From Halocafeteria seosinensis (lineage: Eukaryota; Sar; Bigyra; Bicosoecida), in assembly GCA_001687465.1 (NCBI GenBank), contig LVLI01000268.1, forward strand, positions 31,446 through 95,445: a stretch of 64,000 bases of DNA. The letters are read 5' to 3'. How positions within the stretch are numbered: the first letter of the stretch is position 1; each line of letters begins with the position of its first letter. Both the position numbers and the translations under genes were made by a program. Below are positions 22,207 to 33,205 of this stretch, piece by piece. The notes below the pieces were generated by a model that did not search any database, was not told the DNA's origin, and was given only the letters and a program-made list of their open reading frames with translations.

Positions 22207-25200
22207 ATGTCGCGCACACGACAGGAACAGCTAAATAGCCTAGTGGTACGTGGTTAATGCATGCAAAGCGCTGGATCCCGAGGCAGCCAGAGACCTTGAA
22301 TTTACTCATGTTTGCCTCGAATACAAGCTACGAATACCCTCTATCACTTATTCACAAGTATTAATGTCTTCGTTGGTATTACAGGCCGGCGAGACAGAGT
22401 ATATGCAAGCTCTGAATGCCGTCATTAGCTCGTTATATGAGCCTTTGAGGCAGCGGGAGGTGCTCTCCAAAGGCCAGATATCCGCTATCTTTAGGACTCT
22501 ACCCACTATGAAGTCTCTACATAATACTCTTAGCACTGAATTCCATGAAGTGACGAAGCAGAGCTCATTATCTGGCTCTGTCACAGCGCTGGCTGAATCC
22601 ATCATGAAGCATTCGGGAGAAATCGAAGACGCCTATGTGGCTTACTGCAAAGGACATGAAGCTGCTATGCATGTAGGTCAATGCCCTCTCCATATTATAT
22701 CTTTTCATTCAAGGTACAGTTCATCTTGTTTTCATGGTTCGATACAGCACGCATCCAACGCTCTGAAAAACGAGGACGCCCGCTCACTCATTCGCGCTCT
22801 ATTGGATACAGAAGATGAACGGCTACATGATACTTCTCTACAAGGACTCTTGTCTTTGCCCTTTCGAAGACTCGTCGATTATGTGGAGAGCTTTTCGCGG
22901 CTGGCTGACGCCACAGCAAATCTTCCCGAAGGCATTGATGCTCATGGAAACGTAAACTCGAACATGTCAATATTTGATGCGGACAGCTTCCTGAAGGACT
23001 TGATTCACGAATGTGGCGGCTTGCCAAAAACATTTCTGAAGAGAGTTCAAGATGAAGCTTTACCGTACACACCTCGTTTTAGGGAAGTCACGTCTGTTGT
23101 ACCAGCCACAGGGAAGCCTGTTGAAAGCGGTCGTGCGCAGAAAAGCCCTGATGAGAGGACAGGAGCATCCTCTGGAGAAGTTGAACGCGCGAAAAGCGAC
23201 ATACGATTAACAAAGGAGCATTTCCAACACTTACAAGATTTTGTTCAACAAAGTGAAAAGCATGTCACAGCAGCGCGGGATGTGGTGCAGCATGGAGCTC
23301 GCGAAGACGATCAAGACACAGGCCCGGCAACGCATTCCGAGCAAGAACTGCTACCGCGCGACCACGAACTTTCTGATGAGCATCTCAATGAAGCACTAGA
23401 CCAGCAAATGCAACGCATAGGCTTGGAGTCGTTTTCTGAAGAATCGCTAAAAGAGGTTATGGATAAGCTGGAACAGGAAGAAAACCAGCTTTATGACGAA
23501 ATTCGCCAGTCTGAACACCGACCATTGTTTGAGGCCTTTATTGAGAAAAAGAAACAATTACTAAGTGAAGAACAAAAGCTCACAAATGCTCTTGAAGAAC
23601 ATGAGAACGCCTTGGAAGAAATTCGGCATCGTCTGGCCAATCCACCGCAGAGTCTGCTCCCTTCAGACCCGACTAAGTCTTCTCTATACGTTACATGGAA
23701 ACAGGCGCTTGCTGATCGGGAGAAGTTGCTTCGACAGGCACGAAAACGCAAACATAATCTCATCAGGACGTTGAAGGCTCGCCATGAAAGTCAAGTACTG
23801 GCGGTGGAAGCTAAGAACCGGAACAAAGTAAATCGTCTTAAGGAGGAAATTGAACGAGAGCGGGAAACGGCGAAGACATACGAAAAGTAAGCTACCTCGC
23901 TATGAGATGGAGGAAGTCATTTCTTGCCTACTTTTTTGCTTTTCATCCTGCTGCTTACACAGGGATCTTGAAGTGCTGAATAATTCAATTGATGAAGCGA
24001 AACAGTCAATGGCCCAGTTTAAAGAGCAATTCGAGCAGTTGCGGGTAAGTTCCTATCCAATGGGAGAACCTAGGAGTAAAATTGTTGATCTATGCTTCGG
24101 TACAGATGAGTCTTGTTGTAGATCGCATGGAAAAAAGCAATCAAGCTGCTCAGCTATCCGAGCGGCGTCGCCAGCTTCAAGAAGAGGCGGAAGAAGCGCA
24201 ACAAGAGGTAAGGCATCTTTACACGCGCCTTAGACGGGCTCTTTATAACACCCGCCGCTGTCCGTTTTACAGATGGAGCAGGAGAAGGAACGCATTCGTA
24301 AGGAAGAAGAGGAAAAATGGCAACGTAAGATTGAGGAGGAGAAAGAAGAAGGGGAAAGACGGATCCGTGAGGAGGAGCAGAGGATTGAATCGAAGATTCA
24401 AGAGGTGAAGAATGCTTTAGCTGAGAAGTATGAAGAGGGGTTCAGGCCTCTGATTGAAGTAAGAAGCAGCAGAGCTTTGTATAGTTAGTCATCAAAAAAT
24501 AAAAAATTATACCGTTTCTTCGCTGCAATTTTACAGGAAGCTGAGAACCAACATCAGGAGGAGCTAGACCGCGTGCATAAGCTTGAAAAAGAATTAAAAG
24601 AGAAAGAACAGGAGTTAGAAAAAGCAATGCAGTCAGCGAAAGAAGTGGCAGAATATATGAGCCCGCAACAATTGAAAGATCTAGGGATATCGGAGGATGT
24701 TGCCGAAGAGAACAATGATTCCGTTCCTGAATGGAAGCTTAGAGAATTTGAAGGGCTAAAAAGTGCCGTTGCCACTCTTTGGGAGGAGCTAAATGTTCCA
24801 GACACCGAGATGGTAGATTTTCTTTCGGCAGCTGATATGGCAGCGCCATACGATCCAAAGGTACTTAATTTATATAAAGAAATGCACTCCCAGTTGATCA
24901 ACGCCTTGTCTGAGCCGTTGGATCAAAACACAACGCAACACAACGAGGATGAAGGCCATTACGGCGAAGAGCAACAGAACGAACATCAGGAATATGCTGT
25001 TGGTGCTACCACCAGCAGCCCTAGCCAAGCGTCACAGACTTCACCCACTCAGTCGTTTGCGTATTCTTCAGACAGATCTCCAGGCGGAACCAGTTATGAT
25101 CCAGGACATGCCTGGAAGAGTCCTAAAAGTCCGGGAGCTTCGGCCTTACAACGGGCTATGTACGAACAGCTGTCGGCTCGAGCACAGAGCCAACTACCTC

Positions 25201-25301
25201 CATCGCACGGTGGTATTGGAAATCGATTGTACAAATCCCCAACGTCGCAACGACCTCGCAGAGAAAAACAAACTAGATCGAGAGACAGGTTGAAATGGTA
25301 G
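22207..25301 (+). CDS. Dbl-homology (RhoGEF) domain protein with long coiled coil
   Basis: The model is join(22207..22245, 22385..22672, 22748..23886, 23963..24044, 24106..24207, 24273..24458, 24537..25301), 866 aa, all phases closing. The DH fold occupies about residues 14-190. Conserved region 1 reads AGETEYMQALNAVISSLYEPL, then ILS-like VLSKGQISAIFRTLP. The late helix LQGLLSLPFRRLVDYVESF matches the L-x-x-L-L-x-P-x-Q-R-x-x-x-Y region that contacts Rho switch regions. Rho GEFs catalyse GDP release from Rac/Rho/Cdc42. No PH domain follows. From about 310 to 650 the chain is charged coiled coil, then a segment with LWEELNVPDTEMVDFL, then a disordered Ser/Pro/Gln tail. A PH-less, coiled-coil DH protein suggests targeting through the coil, for example to the cytoskeleton (inference). 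Intron 1 (139 nt) is less certain. Confidence 0.8.
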
Positions 25302-25338
25302 CTCAATAAAATATATTTATCTGCCCAGGTCGAGGTTA

Positions 25339-27299
25339 CTAGATGCTAACTCCCAAGGCGGAAAGCGCACTGAGTAGGGTTTGTTGTTGTTCAGGTGAAC
25401 TTGACCATCTTTGTAGTTCCAGTCCTTCCGATATAAGCTGTTCAATTATTTTTTTCGCTTCCGTAGTTGTACCTCGAATTTGTTGGATGAACTCGTCTAA
25501 GACAGTACCCATACTACCACTTGAATGGGCTGAGTAGAAGTAGCCATCAGGATTCTGAGTCGCCTGTTGCAAAGCAACAAATGCACCACGTAGATCCGGT
25601 TTGCCGACTAAGTAACACAACAGGAGCGCAAAATACTGTTCAAATTTTGGTACATCTGCTTTGATATCGGTCATAAACTCTAACATTGGCAGCAGTCCTG
25701 AAACAATATGGATCAACTGTAGCAGGCCCTGCACTTCCAGATAACTCCATAATTCTACCAGCAGACGGGCCCTATCGTTTACAGTCCCCGGAGGAGAATT
25801 GCTCAAAACGTGGTCTGCCGTTTTCTCCACGAAGAATGAAAGGTTTGAACCCATGGGTAAAAGTTTAGGATACTTCCCTTCGGATATCGTTTCTTCTAGT
25901 GCAGAGAAGGAATCGTCTGAGCAGCACATTTGCAGATCATCCTTGAAACTCGCCAGTACGGCCTTTTGAGCCGTTTCATCTCCTCGAAGATTGATCCATT
26001 CATCGCAAGTAGCACAAGCCACAGTGATGAATTTCTGTCGGCTCAAGGGTACTTTGCCTTCCCCTTGGTCTTGGTCTTGGGATAGATTGGTAGGAGTATT
26101 GGTTTTCTTCTTAGCAACGGGTTTTTGCCTCTTACCATCTCCCTTTTGAGAGCCACCTTTAGATTCTTTAGCTCCTTTGGAGCCTGCTTTGGCCCTTATT
26201 CCCTTAGGTCGATCAGGTTTTTGGCGCACTGAGGAACTTGCAGTACTATTTCCAACCACCTCCCATCCTTCATCCTCGCCAGTATCTTTCATCTGCGCTG
26301 CATGTAACGCCGCCGCTGCATTTTTATCTGTTTTGCTGAGTTCCTCCAAACGTGCTTCAGCGTGTATATCTTCCAATTTCTTAGCCTTGGTTTGAATGCG
26401 TCGTGGAACCCAGCCGAGCTGCCTGAGTTCTAGTAAATCCAAGACGGCAAACTTCACTCGATTTGTTAATGGTCCACAATTCTCCTCACTTTCATTCTCT
26501 CCTTTAGCGGGAAGCTTTGCCAAGTGCTTGAAAATATCCATGTAACTACTCAGAAATTTTCTTGAGATCAAATGGGCACTGTTATCAAGCGATTTACCAG
26601 ATACCGAAAGGAGGCGGATGCAGAGTTCTATATGCTCTTCTACCATACCTCTTGAGCCATGAGAGTTCCATCCTTCTAGCAGTTGCATGACACACCAATG
26701 CACTACTTTTTCCGGGACGATTCCTACCTTGAATAGCTCGCCGAGGAACTGTATGTGGCCAAGCTTCCTCGTTCGTCTAATTGTCTCTTGTTCCTCCGGA
26801 TCTCGGGCGAGAGCTTTTTCATTATTCTCGCCCAGTTCCTCGTTGAGAAATCTCGCTTGTAGTTCATCGAGGACGATGTATAAGAAAGATTCCGTTCTCT
26901 CTTGACCAGGCGTCTTCCATGTCCCATTGACTGCAGCTGCATTCAGTTTCTGTATCAACTGCGCGTACATGGGTCCAAAGTGATGTTCCATTTCCGCTTT
27001 ATCGATGATAAGCGACACGAGTTTCCGTAAGAGCTGTACTTTCCGGAGGGGCGTCTGTATGAGCTGGTCCGACAACTTATCAAAAGTTTCAATGGTGATC
27101 TTGTTCAGTATCGAAGTCAATTTCCGTTCCTCCTGAAGTGCTTCATCTTCGCTTTGTCGTTTCCACCTGCAAAAATAAAAATATCCCAAGGCATTGATTT
27201 ACCCTTCAATGTGCGTGAGTCCGTGGTATAATGGACGTACGGATGCGCTGCAGTATTGAGTTGGGCCTGCGTCTGACCCCTTCGGCTTTTCCCACTCAT
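25339..27299 (-). CDS. eIF4G-type MIF4G-domain translation factor (short form)
   Basis: The CDS is complement(join(25339..27166, 27241..27299)), 628 aa. The MIF4G domain starts almost at the N-terminus: LTSILNKITIETFDKLSDQL (about 33-52), then KVQLLRKLVSLIIDKAEMEHHF and GPMYAQLIQKLN, through the helices ending near 265 (KFAVLDLLELRQLGW). A Lys/Gly/Ser-rich linker follows, then a helical C-terminal domain (about 405-600) that may be a diverged MA3 domain. MIF4G binds eIF4A and scaffolds 40S recruitment. The eIF4E-binding YxxxxL-phi and PABP-binding N-terminal regions of full eIF4G are missing, so this resembles eIFiso4G, p97/DAP5 or Paip1-like factors. The stop lies 37 bp from the convergent Dbl-homology gene. 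Confidence 0.88.
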
Positions 27300-27569
27300 T
27301 ACGACGTGTTTCTTTCTCTTTACATAGATTAGATGAATAATGCTACTATATTCTATATTATACTATCTCTCGTTTTGAAAAATGTAAAATACCACTACAC
27401 TACAATACAATACACGAGGGAGGCAATGAACTTTGATTGAATGAGGGCTTGTATATCTGTTGTCTATTGTATTGCATTGTATTGTATTGCACCAACATTC
27501 ATGATACAACTTACAATATATAATACAACTCATTGACTGTATTGTTGTGTATGCCTGAGTGAGTGAATA
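27300..27569. repeat. ACAAT/ATTGT pentamer tracts in the divergent eIF4G-like / SEC62 promoter
   Basis: An ACAATACAATAC tract (about 27396-27415) and a TATTGTATTGCATTG tract (about 27465-27495) are inverted with respect to each other. They lie in the 270-bp space between divergent start codons. Confidence 0.6.
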
Positions 27570-28796
27570 ATGGCCACCAAGGAGATGGAAGTTCCTCAGT
27601 CCCAGAACGCCTCTGGCACACTGAATGAAGATGATAATGATAAAACAACCCATGAACAGACACCTTCATGGTCTCTAGATGAGCTAAAGAAATGCGTCAA
27701 AGTGCTGCATGCTGAAACACCGTTTACAAGAGGTGTTTTGGAGGCCAACATGGTTCAACGAGCGCAGAACTTTATCCGTGGCAAGCATCTTATACAAACT
27801 ATAAAGGAACAGACGACCAAACCTATTCTAGAGGATATCGGCGAGAACGACGATGAGCTTGCGCGACGACTAGGAGAGCAACTCGTGGAGCACAAGTAAG
27901 CATTTCTCTTGCGTTGTCCTTCGATACCTCCTAGTCTTTTTCTTTGTTTTTTGAATGCATAGATGTACTTAATTCGTATGCTGTTGTCTGTTTGTGTATT
28001 CTAACGCAGGTTTCTACATCGTGTGGCCAAAGTCAAACGAGAGTCGGGCGAAAAAGTTAAAGTGGGAGACAAATTCTTGATACAATTCGTCGAAGGGAGT
28101 GGCTTTGATCAGGATGATCGATTTATCTGGGATGAAGGCGATGTGCAATCGAAGTCTAGGAACTTACTCATTCTAGTATCGAGTTTGATTGTGCTGATCA
28201 CCATGTTTCCAATCTGGCCCCATATCATGAGGTTAGGGATATGGTATTTGAGCGCTTCACTCCTCGCGTTGATTCTGGGAACTGTCATTGTCCGGTTGGT
28301 CATTTTCACGTTTTTCTGGACATTCTGCGTGGACGTATGGCTCCTACCAAACTTGTTTGATGAGGAAGCATCCGTTTCGGAAAGCTTCTCTCCTGTCATT
28401 AGTGTTGAATGGTCTGATGATAAGCAGTATATGTGGCGCATAGCCCTTCTCTTACTGCTTGGCGGTTGTCTCTATTGGACGTACACGAGGCCTACCGAAG
28501 CCCAGTTGATGTTTGATGAGTTTCTTGCTTCGCAAAGACAGTTTGTGGATGACATTGTAGCAGCGAGGTTTTTATCCGATAAACCAGCGGACCCAGACGT
28601 AGGGACGCAAGAATCAGATAAGCCTTATGCGAGCTTGGATGAAATTCTGCGGGAGGTCGAAGATGAAGAAACAGGTGGGGGCGAAGAAGTCGAAACGGAT
28701 GCCGATGGTGAAGTGTATCAAAAGTACGATGATGAGTACTTGGATAAAATGGCTGCAGAACATCCAGACGACGAGTACGAGGACGAAGAGGAATAG
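27570..28796 (+). CDS. SEC62: Sec62, ER post-translational translocation subunit
   Basis: The CDS is join(27570..27895, 28010..28796), 370 aa, with one 114-nt intron. The cytosolic N-terminal domain carries RAQNFIRGKHLIQTIKE. The membrane part begins NLLILVSSLIVLITMFPIWP (about 160-180), includes the family signature FPIWPHIMRLGIWYLS, and has a second hydrophobic span plus a later one near 240. The C-terminal tail is highly acidic. Sec62 joins Sec63 and the Sec61 channel to translocate short or post-translationally targeted secretory proteins. The signature and topology make the assignment firm. Confidence 0.93.
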
Positions 28797-29261
28797 CATG
28801 CTCTTTTTCCTGCGAGCACTAGTACAGGTAGAGAGTTAAGATGTCACCTGTCCGTGTATATGCGCATGTAGGTTGCTCAAATTGAATTGTGAGATATAGT
28901 GTTTCATGAGTTCTTTGTAGCGGGAGTAGCGCAAGTTGTTATATCTATGTCTATAGGACGGTCCTACAAGGACCAGTTTACTTACATATGCTAGATAATA
29001 TTTTTGGTTCTTTTCACCTAAACATTGATTCTAATAAATACTCACTCCAAAATTGGTTCGTATTTGGTTGAGTTCTAACGTCGTTGCGTTGCTTCACTTC
29101 GCCGACTCACCCAGAGACCGGCGAGTGAGTGAGACTCCTTACAGTTATACTACCACGAATGCCCCCTGGTTTGCTAGTTATAGATCGTCCGTGGTCAGTA
29201 CAGAGCTAGTAGGATACAGCAATTGCCCTTGTTGTTGATTCTCTAGTGTATCTCGCTGAAA
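28797..29261. other. intergenic spacer SEC62 / RPB3
   Basis: A 465-bp spacer between two plus-strand genes. It holds the SEC62 3' end and the RPB3 promoter; no gene was seen. AATAAA lies near 29033. Confidence 0.5.
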
Positions 29262-30549
29262 ATGGCCTCCGGAGGAGGTCATCATGCCCAAGTCCATGTG
29301 GCTGAGCGTAACCCAGAGATACAAGTGCTCAGTCAGGAGGAAAATCGAATGCGCGTGCTGCTGTCCGGGACGGACACGTCCGTCGCGAATGCACTACGGC
29401 GTGTAATGATATCTGAGGTGCCTACTGTGGCGATACACTTGGTCACAGTCCAGGAAAATACGACGATTTTACACGATGAATTTGTTTCCCACCGCTTAGG
29501 ACTGGTTCCATTCAGGTTTAAACGCAACCATTTCAGTGATGATATTATGGAATCGTTTGCATTATACTACGACGCTGACCCGGATGCGGTGAACCAGGCG
29601 AGCATCGATATCCCCTTGGCACTCAATGTATCAAACGATGGCTCCGAGGAGCGTAAATTAGTAACGAGCCAAGATCTTTACTTCCTCAACCCAGAAGTGA
29701 GTGTTTTGCTGGAGCTGGATGTCCTCATTGACATGACTATGTGGTGGTATATGTATGCATTTCTACTGCAGCATGAAAACTTACTCGAAATTGCCCATTT
29801 TGCCAATACCGCCGAGGAGCAAATCCTCCATGATTCGGACGGAGGAATTGTGCTGTGCAAGTTGGGTCCTCGACAAAAACTCAAAGTAGAATGTATAGCT
29901 CAATTGGTAAGTAAAGCAAGGAGAAAAGAAAAGAGACAGAGCTTGTGTTATTTTTATTGTTTGTTTGTGGATATACCTCTTTATATCAGGGGACGGGCAA
30001 GATACACTCGAAATTCAGTCCTGTGTGCACAGCATGTCTACAATATGAACCGGATATTCGGCTCAATCATGAACTATTAGAGCACTTGACAGCTGAAGAA
30101 AAGAGTCGTTTTGTAAACGACTGCCAACCAGAGGTCTTTGAATACCGTCCCGACACAGAACAGGTGAGTAACACATCATTGTGGCTAGGCGAGCAACGTG
30201 CGCAACATTCAGAGTACAATTGCAGGTAGTGGTTGCGGATGCACTCGCCGCCAATAACATCGATGAAATCCAGAAAACAGGGATGAAGCTCTCCCGTGCC
30301 AAAGGGTTTTCTGAGAATATCGTTACAATCAATATCGTTCCAGACAAATTCTACCTGGAGATCGAAACAACCGGCGCGTTAACACCGGCTCAAGTTCTGT
30401 TAAGCGCCCTCCGCATTTTGCAGAGCAAGATGAAAAACATACAAACTTGGACAGAAGAGAGCCGGAAGGGGGCGGGGCAAGACATTGGACTGCAACGCTC
30501 CCCAGACTCAATGCAGTCCCCTGAAGAGCGAGATACACAAATGTACTAA
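29262..30549 (+). CDS. RPB3: RNA polymerase II subunit RPB3
   Basis: The model is join(29262..29696, 29772..29906, 29990..30163, 30226..30549), 355 aa. The dimerisation domain carries SVANALRRVMISEVPTVAI and LHDEFVSHRLGLVPF, the hallmark alpha-motif of the archaeal RpoD/RPB3/AC40 family. GTGKIHSKFSPVCTACLQYEP matches the G-x-G-K-x-H-x-K-x-x-P-V-x-x-x-x-x-Y region, and FYLEIETTGALTPAQVLLSALRIL is the C-terminal dimerisation helix. RPB3 heterodimerises with RPB11 to nucleate Pol II assembly. It is longer than human RPB3 (275 aa), mostly through the C-terminal tail. The first intron (75 nt) is stopless and in frame; removal restores the family spacing. RPAC1/AC40 is the alternative but is less likely given the HRLGLVPF context. 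Confidence 0.88.
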
Positions 30550-30627
30550 CTAAATAAATGCAACAAGAGGCCTAAAATTTCCACGGTAGTCGTCTTATTT
30601 CTATTAGCTTTATAATAACGACATCTT

Positions 30628-32573
30628 TTATTGCCTCTTGGATCTTTTCTGTTTCTTGTCTTTCGACCGACCTGTTTCTCCTTCATATTCAAACTCTTCT
30701 GAGTTGTCTGGTTTCCTCTTTGGACGGCGAGAACGCGTTGCAGCCAATGTTTTCTTCGAGTTTTGTGAGCCTTTTGCCGACTTTGAAGAACTTTGCTCTT
30801 CTTTGTCTGAGTCATCATCAGTATCGGAGGACTGCTGCTCAATAAACGCCTTCGCGGCCTCAATATCTGGTTCATCTGGTAAGGGAACATTTGCCGCTTC
30901 AGCTGCCTTATGTAGCGTGTTCTCTGCTAAATCCTGGAATTCGTTGGCAAATGTTTGATACTCTTCATCCTGCAATACCGTACTTTAACATTAGCCAACA
31001 CTTGCTAAAGAAGTTGTGTACGATGCATCCTCACCTCGCTATTGAACTCTCGGCAATTCTCACACATCAGTACCACCAGATTTCGCAACATTGAGATATC
31101 TTGCAAGCGGCCATGCTGAAAAAAACAATAAAACAAAAGATGACAATTTAGGTGGAACATGCAAAGCGTAGATCCACTTACCCTGATGTGTTTCTTGAGA
31201 GTACCCAAGTCGATAGGGTGCGTGATAACTTCAGAGTAGCCCGGAGCATCAGAATCCTTTACAGGCCGCTTGAAAATTTCGGCTACGTTATTCTTCAGGA
31301 GAGCATCCATAGCATCGATTAATAGATCCTTCATTGGATTACCTGTACTCTCTCCAATACCCCTTGTACGCAGTTGAAATGTAGGGCCACTCCGTCTCCC
31401 TCTTCCGCGGGACCGCAAGGCGCTTGCACTTGAGGAATTTGCGGTAGCTGACGTGTCCACCGATGAATTGTCTCCACCGTCGGACTCGTCGTCACTATCT
31501 TTGTTTCTGTTCTTCTTCTGGCGCTGTTCCCTTTTGCGCCTACTAGACGTCGTATTTCGAGGGCTGTGGCTATGTGCCTTCTGACCCGTTGGTTTCGGAG
31601 TTCCTTCCCCCGTTTCTTCCTCATCTTTTGGTGACTGCTCTTCATTTGCACTTTGTCCTGTCGAGACTTCTTGCTTCGATCGTGAGCTCGCGCTAGACTT
31701 GGAAGAAGAAGGGCCTTTCCCAGACTTCCCAAACGTTTTCTTCTTACTTTCAGAAGTATCGATATGCAATTCGCTATTTGAAACACGAGTGGAAGCAGCA
31801 GTTTCTGCAGATTGTGTCGATCGCTGGGTATCTTTAGCAATATTCTTATTGGTGTCTTCAGTTTCAACGTCTTCCCCATTGTTCTCCTCCTTATCCTCTT
31901 CGTCGCCTTCTTCGGATCCGCTAGAGTAGGATGACTTATCTGACTCGTCATCCGCTGTGGGTTCGTCTTCTTTATTGGGTTCGGATTGCTTACCAGCTGT
32001 TGGCGTACTTTGCTGCTGTTGCTGTTCTATGCTCTCTTGGGCTGCTTGCTCATCACTCTTGCTTGTATCTGCGGCTGGTTCTACGGTTTTGCGTCCAACG
32101 GGTTCGTCCTCTTGTTGTTCCATTTCTCTATCATCTCCATTAGCTGTTTCAGTTTCTTTATCTTTGCTGTTAGCTGTCTCAGTTGCTGAGGCTGCCGGTT
32201 GCTCTTCTTCCGGAGGAACGTCAGATTTTTTCGTCGTTTGGGTTTTCGCACCGCTTCCATTCTGATTGTGATCGGGTTCATTTTCTATCTGTGTTTCCGT
32301 GGCAACTTGTTCCGATGGCTCTTCATGCTTCGTCACAGTTGATTCACGTAATTGTGTGATGATGTCTTGAAGACCTGGTACATGGTTAAACAGATCGTTG
32401 AATCTATCAGGCCACGTTAGCTCCTCTTCCGAAGACGAGGATAAGTGGCTGCATTCGATGCCAAAGAAAGATTAGTCTGTGTCCTCATTTGCACCAGAAC
32501 AGCACGTAAATACTTACTCCACCGCCTCTTCAGCAAGTCGTAGTAATCGCTGGGCTTCCTCAAATGTAGCCAT
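30628..32573 (-). CDS. bromodomain protein with long acidic/Ser-rich N-terminal region
   Basis: The exons are complement(30628..30969, 31035..31115, 31182..32448, 32518..32573), 581 aa. The start is the ATG at 32573 (MATFEEAQRLLRL). Residues about 65-380 are low complexity, rich in Glu, Ser, Gln and Lys. The single bromodomain (about 385-485) is spread over three exons: VAEIFKRPVKDSDAPGYSEV, ITHPIDLGTLKKHIR, then HGRLQDISMLRNLVVLMCEN and CREFNSEDEEYQTFANEF. The conserved Asn is in CREFNS. A basic tail with KRKPD and KKQKRSKRQ looks like a nuclear localisation signal. The layout (C-terminal bromodomain, charged N-terminus) resembles BRD8/EAF-type subunits of NuA4 acetyltransferase, but this is only a suggestion. 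Confidence 0.85.
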
Positions 32574-33205
32574 TCCCAATTCGTAAAGCAGGCCAATCTT
32601 TGGAAAGCGCAATTGGATCCCTCAGTTACAACTTCTGAGACTCTAAAACTCAACAATTAGACGGCCTTGAGCTCAAATTCGAACGATCATAGTGAATTCC
32701 TGGCCTGTCTAACGCTCTCCACACACTCAATTATACAATCGAATTTTTCGCCGACGGCATTCTTGACCAAGTGAAGAAACGGAAGTGCGAGGAAGATAGG
32801 ACACAATTGTGCGTTACAATGCACATACAAGCTCCTCTAATGTTTTTGGACGCCATGGCCCATTGGGACCCTAACCGCACAATCTTTTCGTCATGTTTAC
32901 GCAGGCCATAATGTTTCGCCCCCCCCACATCAGTTAGCCCACCATGATTTGAGTGCTTGATACTGCATGAAACGTATTTTTGTGAGAAAAATTTATCACG
33001 TTGGACTTGGCTCGGTCTCTGTCTGGAGACGAGAACGACGTCTAGATAAGAGGAAACCATTCTCTTTTGGTATCTTCAGGGGCTTTTTTGAGGTCCATTA
33101 GCACCATATTAGGCGATCATAGGAGTATCGTGTGACTGAATTCGACGGAACTAGGCTAGAAAGCGAACATTGGTGCTTTGGAAATTGTCTGAATAGGGGT
33201 ATATA
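32574..33205. other. divergent intergenic region bromodomain gene / gamma-COP
   Basis: A 632-bp region with no supported gene. GTATATAATG immediately before the gamma-COP ATG (33200-33208) may be AT-rich leader rather than a TATA box. Confidence 0.5.

Noticed and set aside
22250-22384. Longer N-terminus of the Dbl-homology protein from an in-frame GTG through intron 1
   Set aside because: It needs a non-ATG start and ignores the clean GTACGT...TTACAG intron; the ATG at 22207 gives a normal model.
30181-30225. Independent small gene at the start of the last RPB3 exon
   Set aside because: The sequence is an intron with a GTGAGT donor and a TGCAG acceptor that continues the RPB3 frame.
31699-32265. 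Plus-strand frames with hydrophobic runs opposite the bromodomain gene
   Set aside because: They arise from the complement of Glu/Gln/Ser-rich codons of the real gene.
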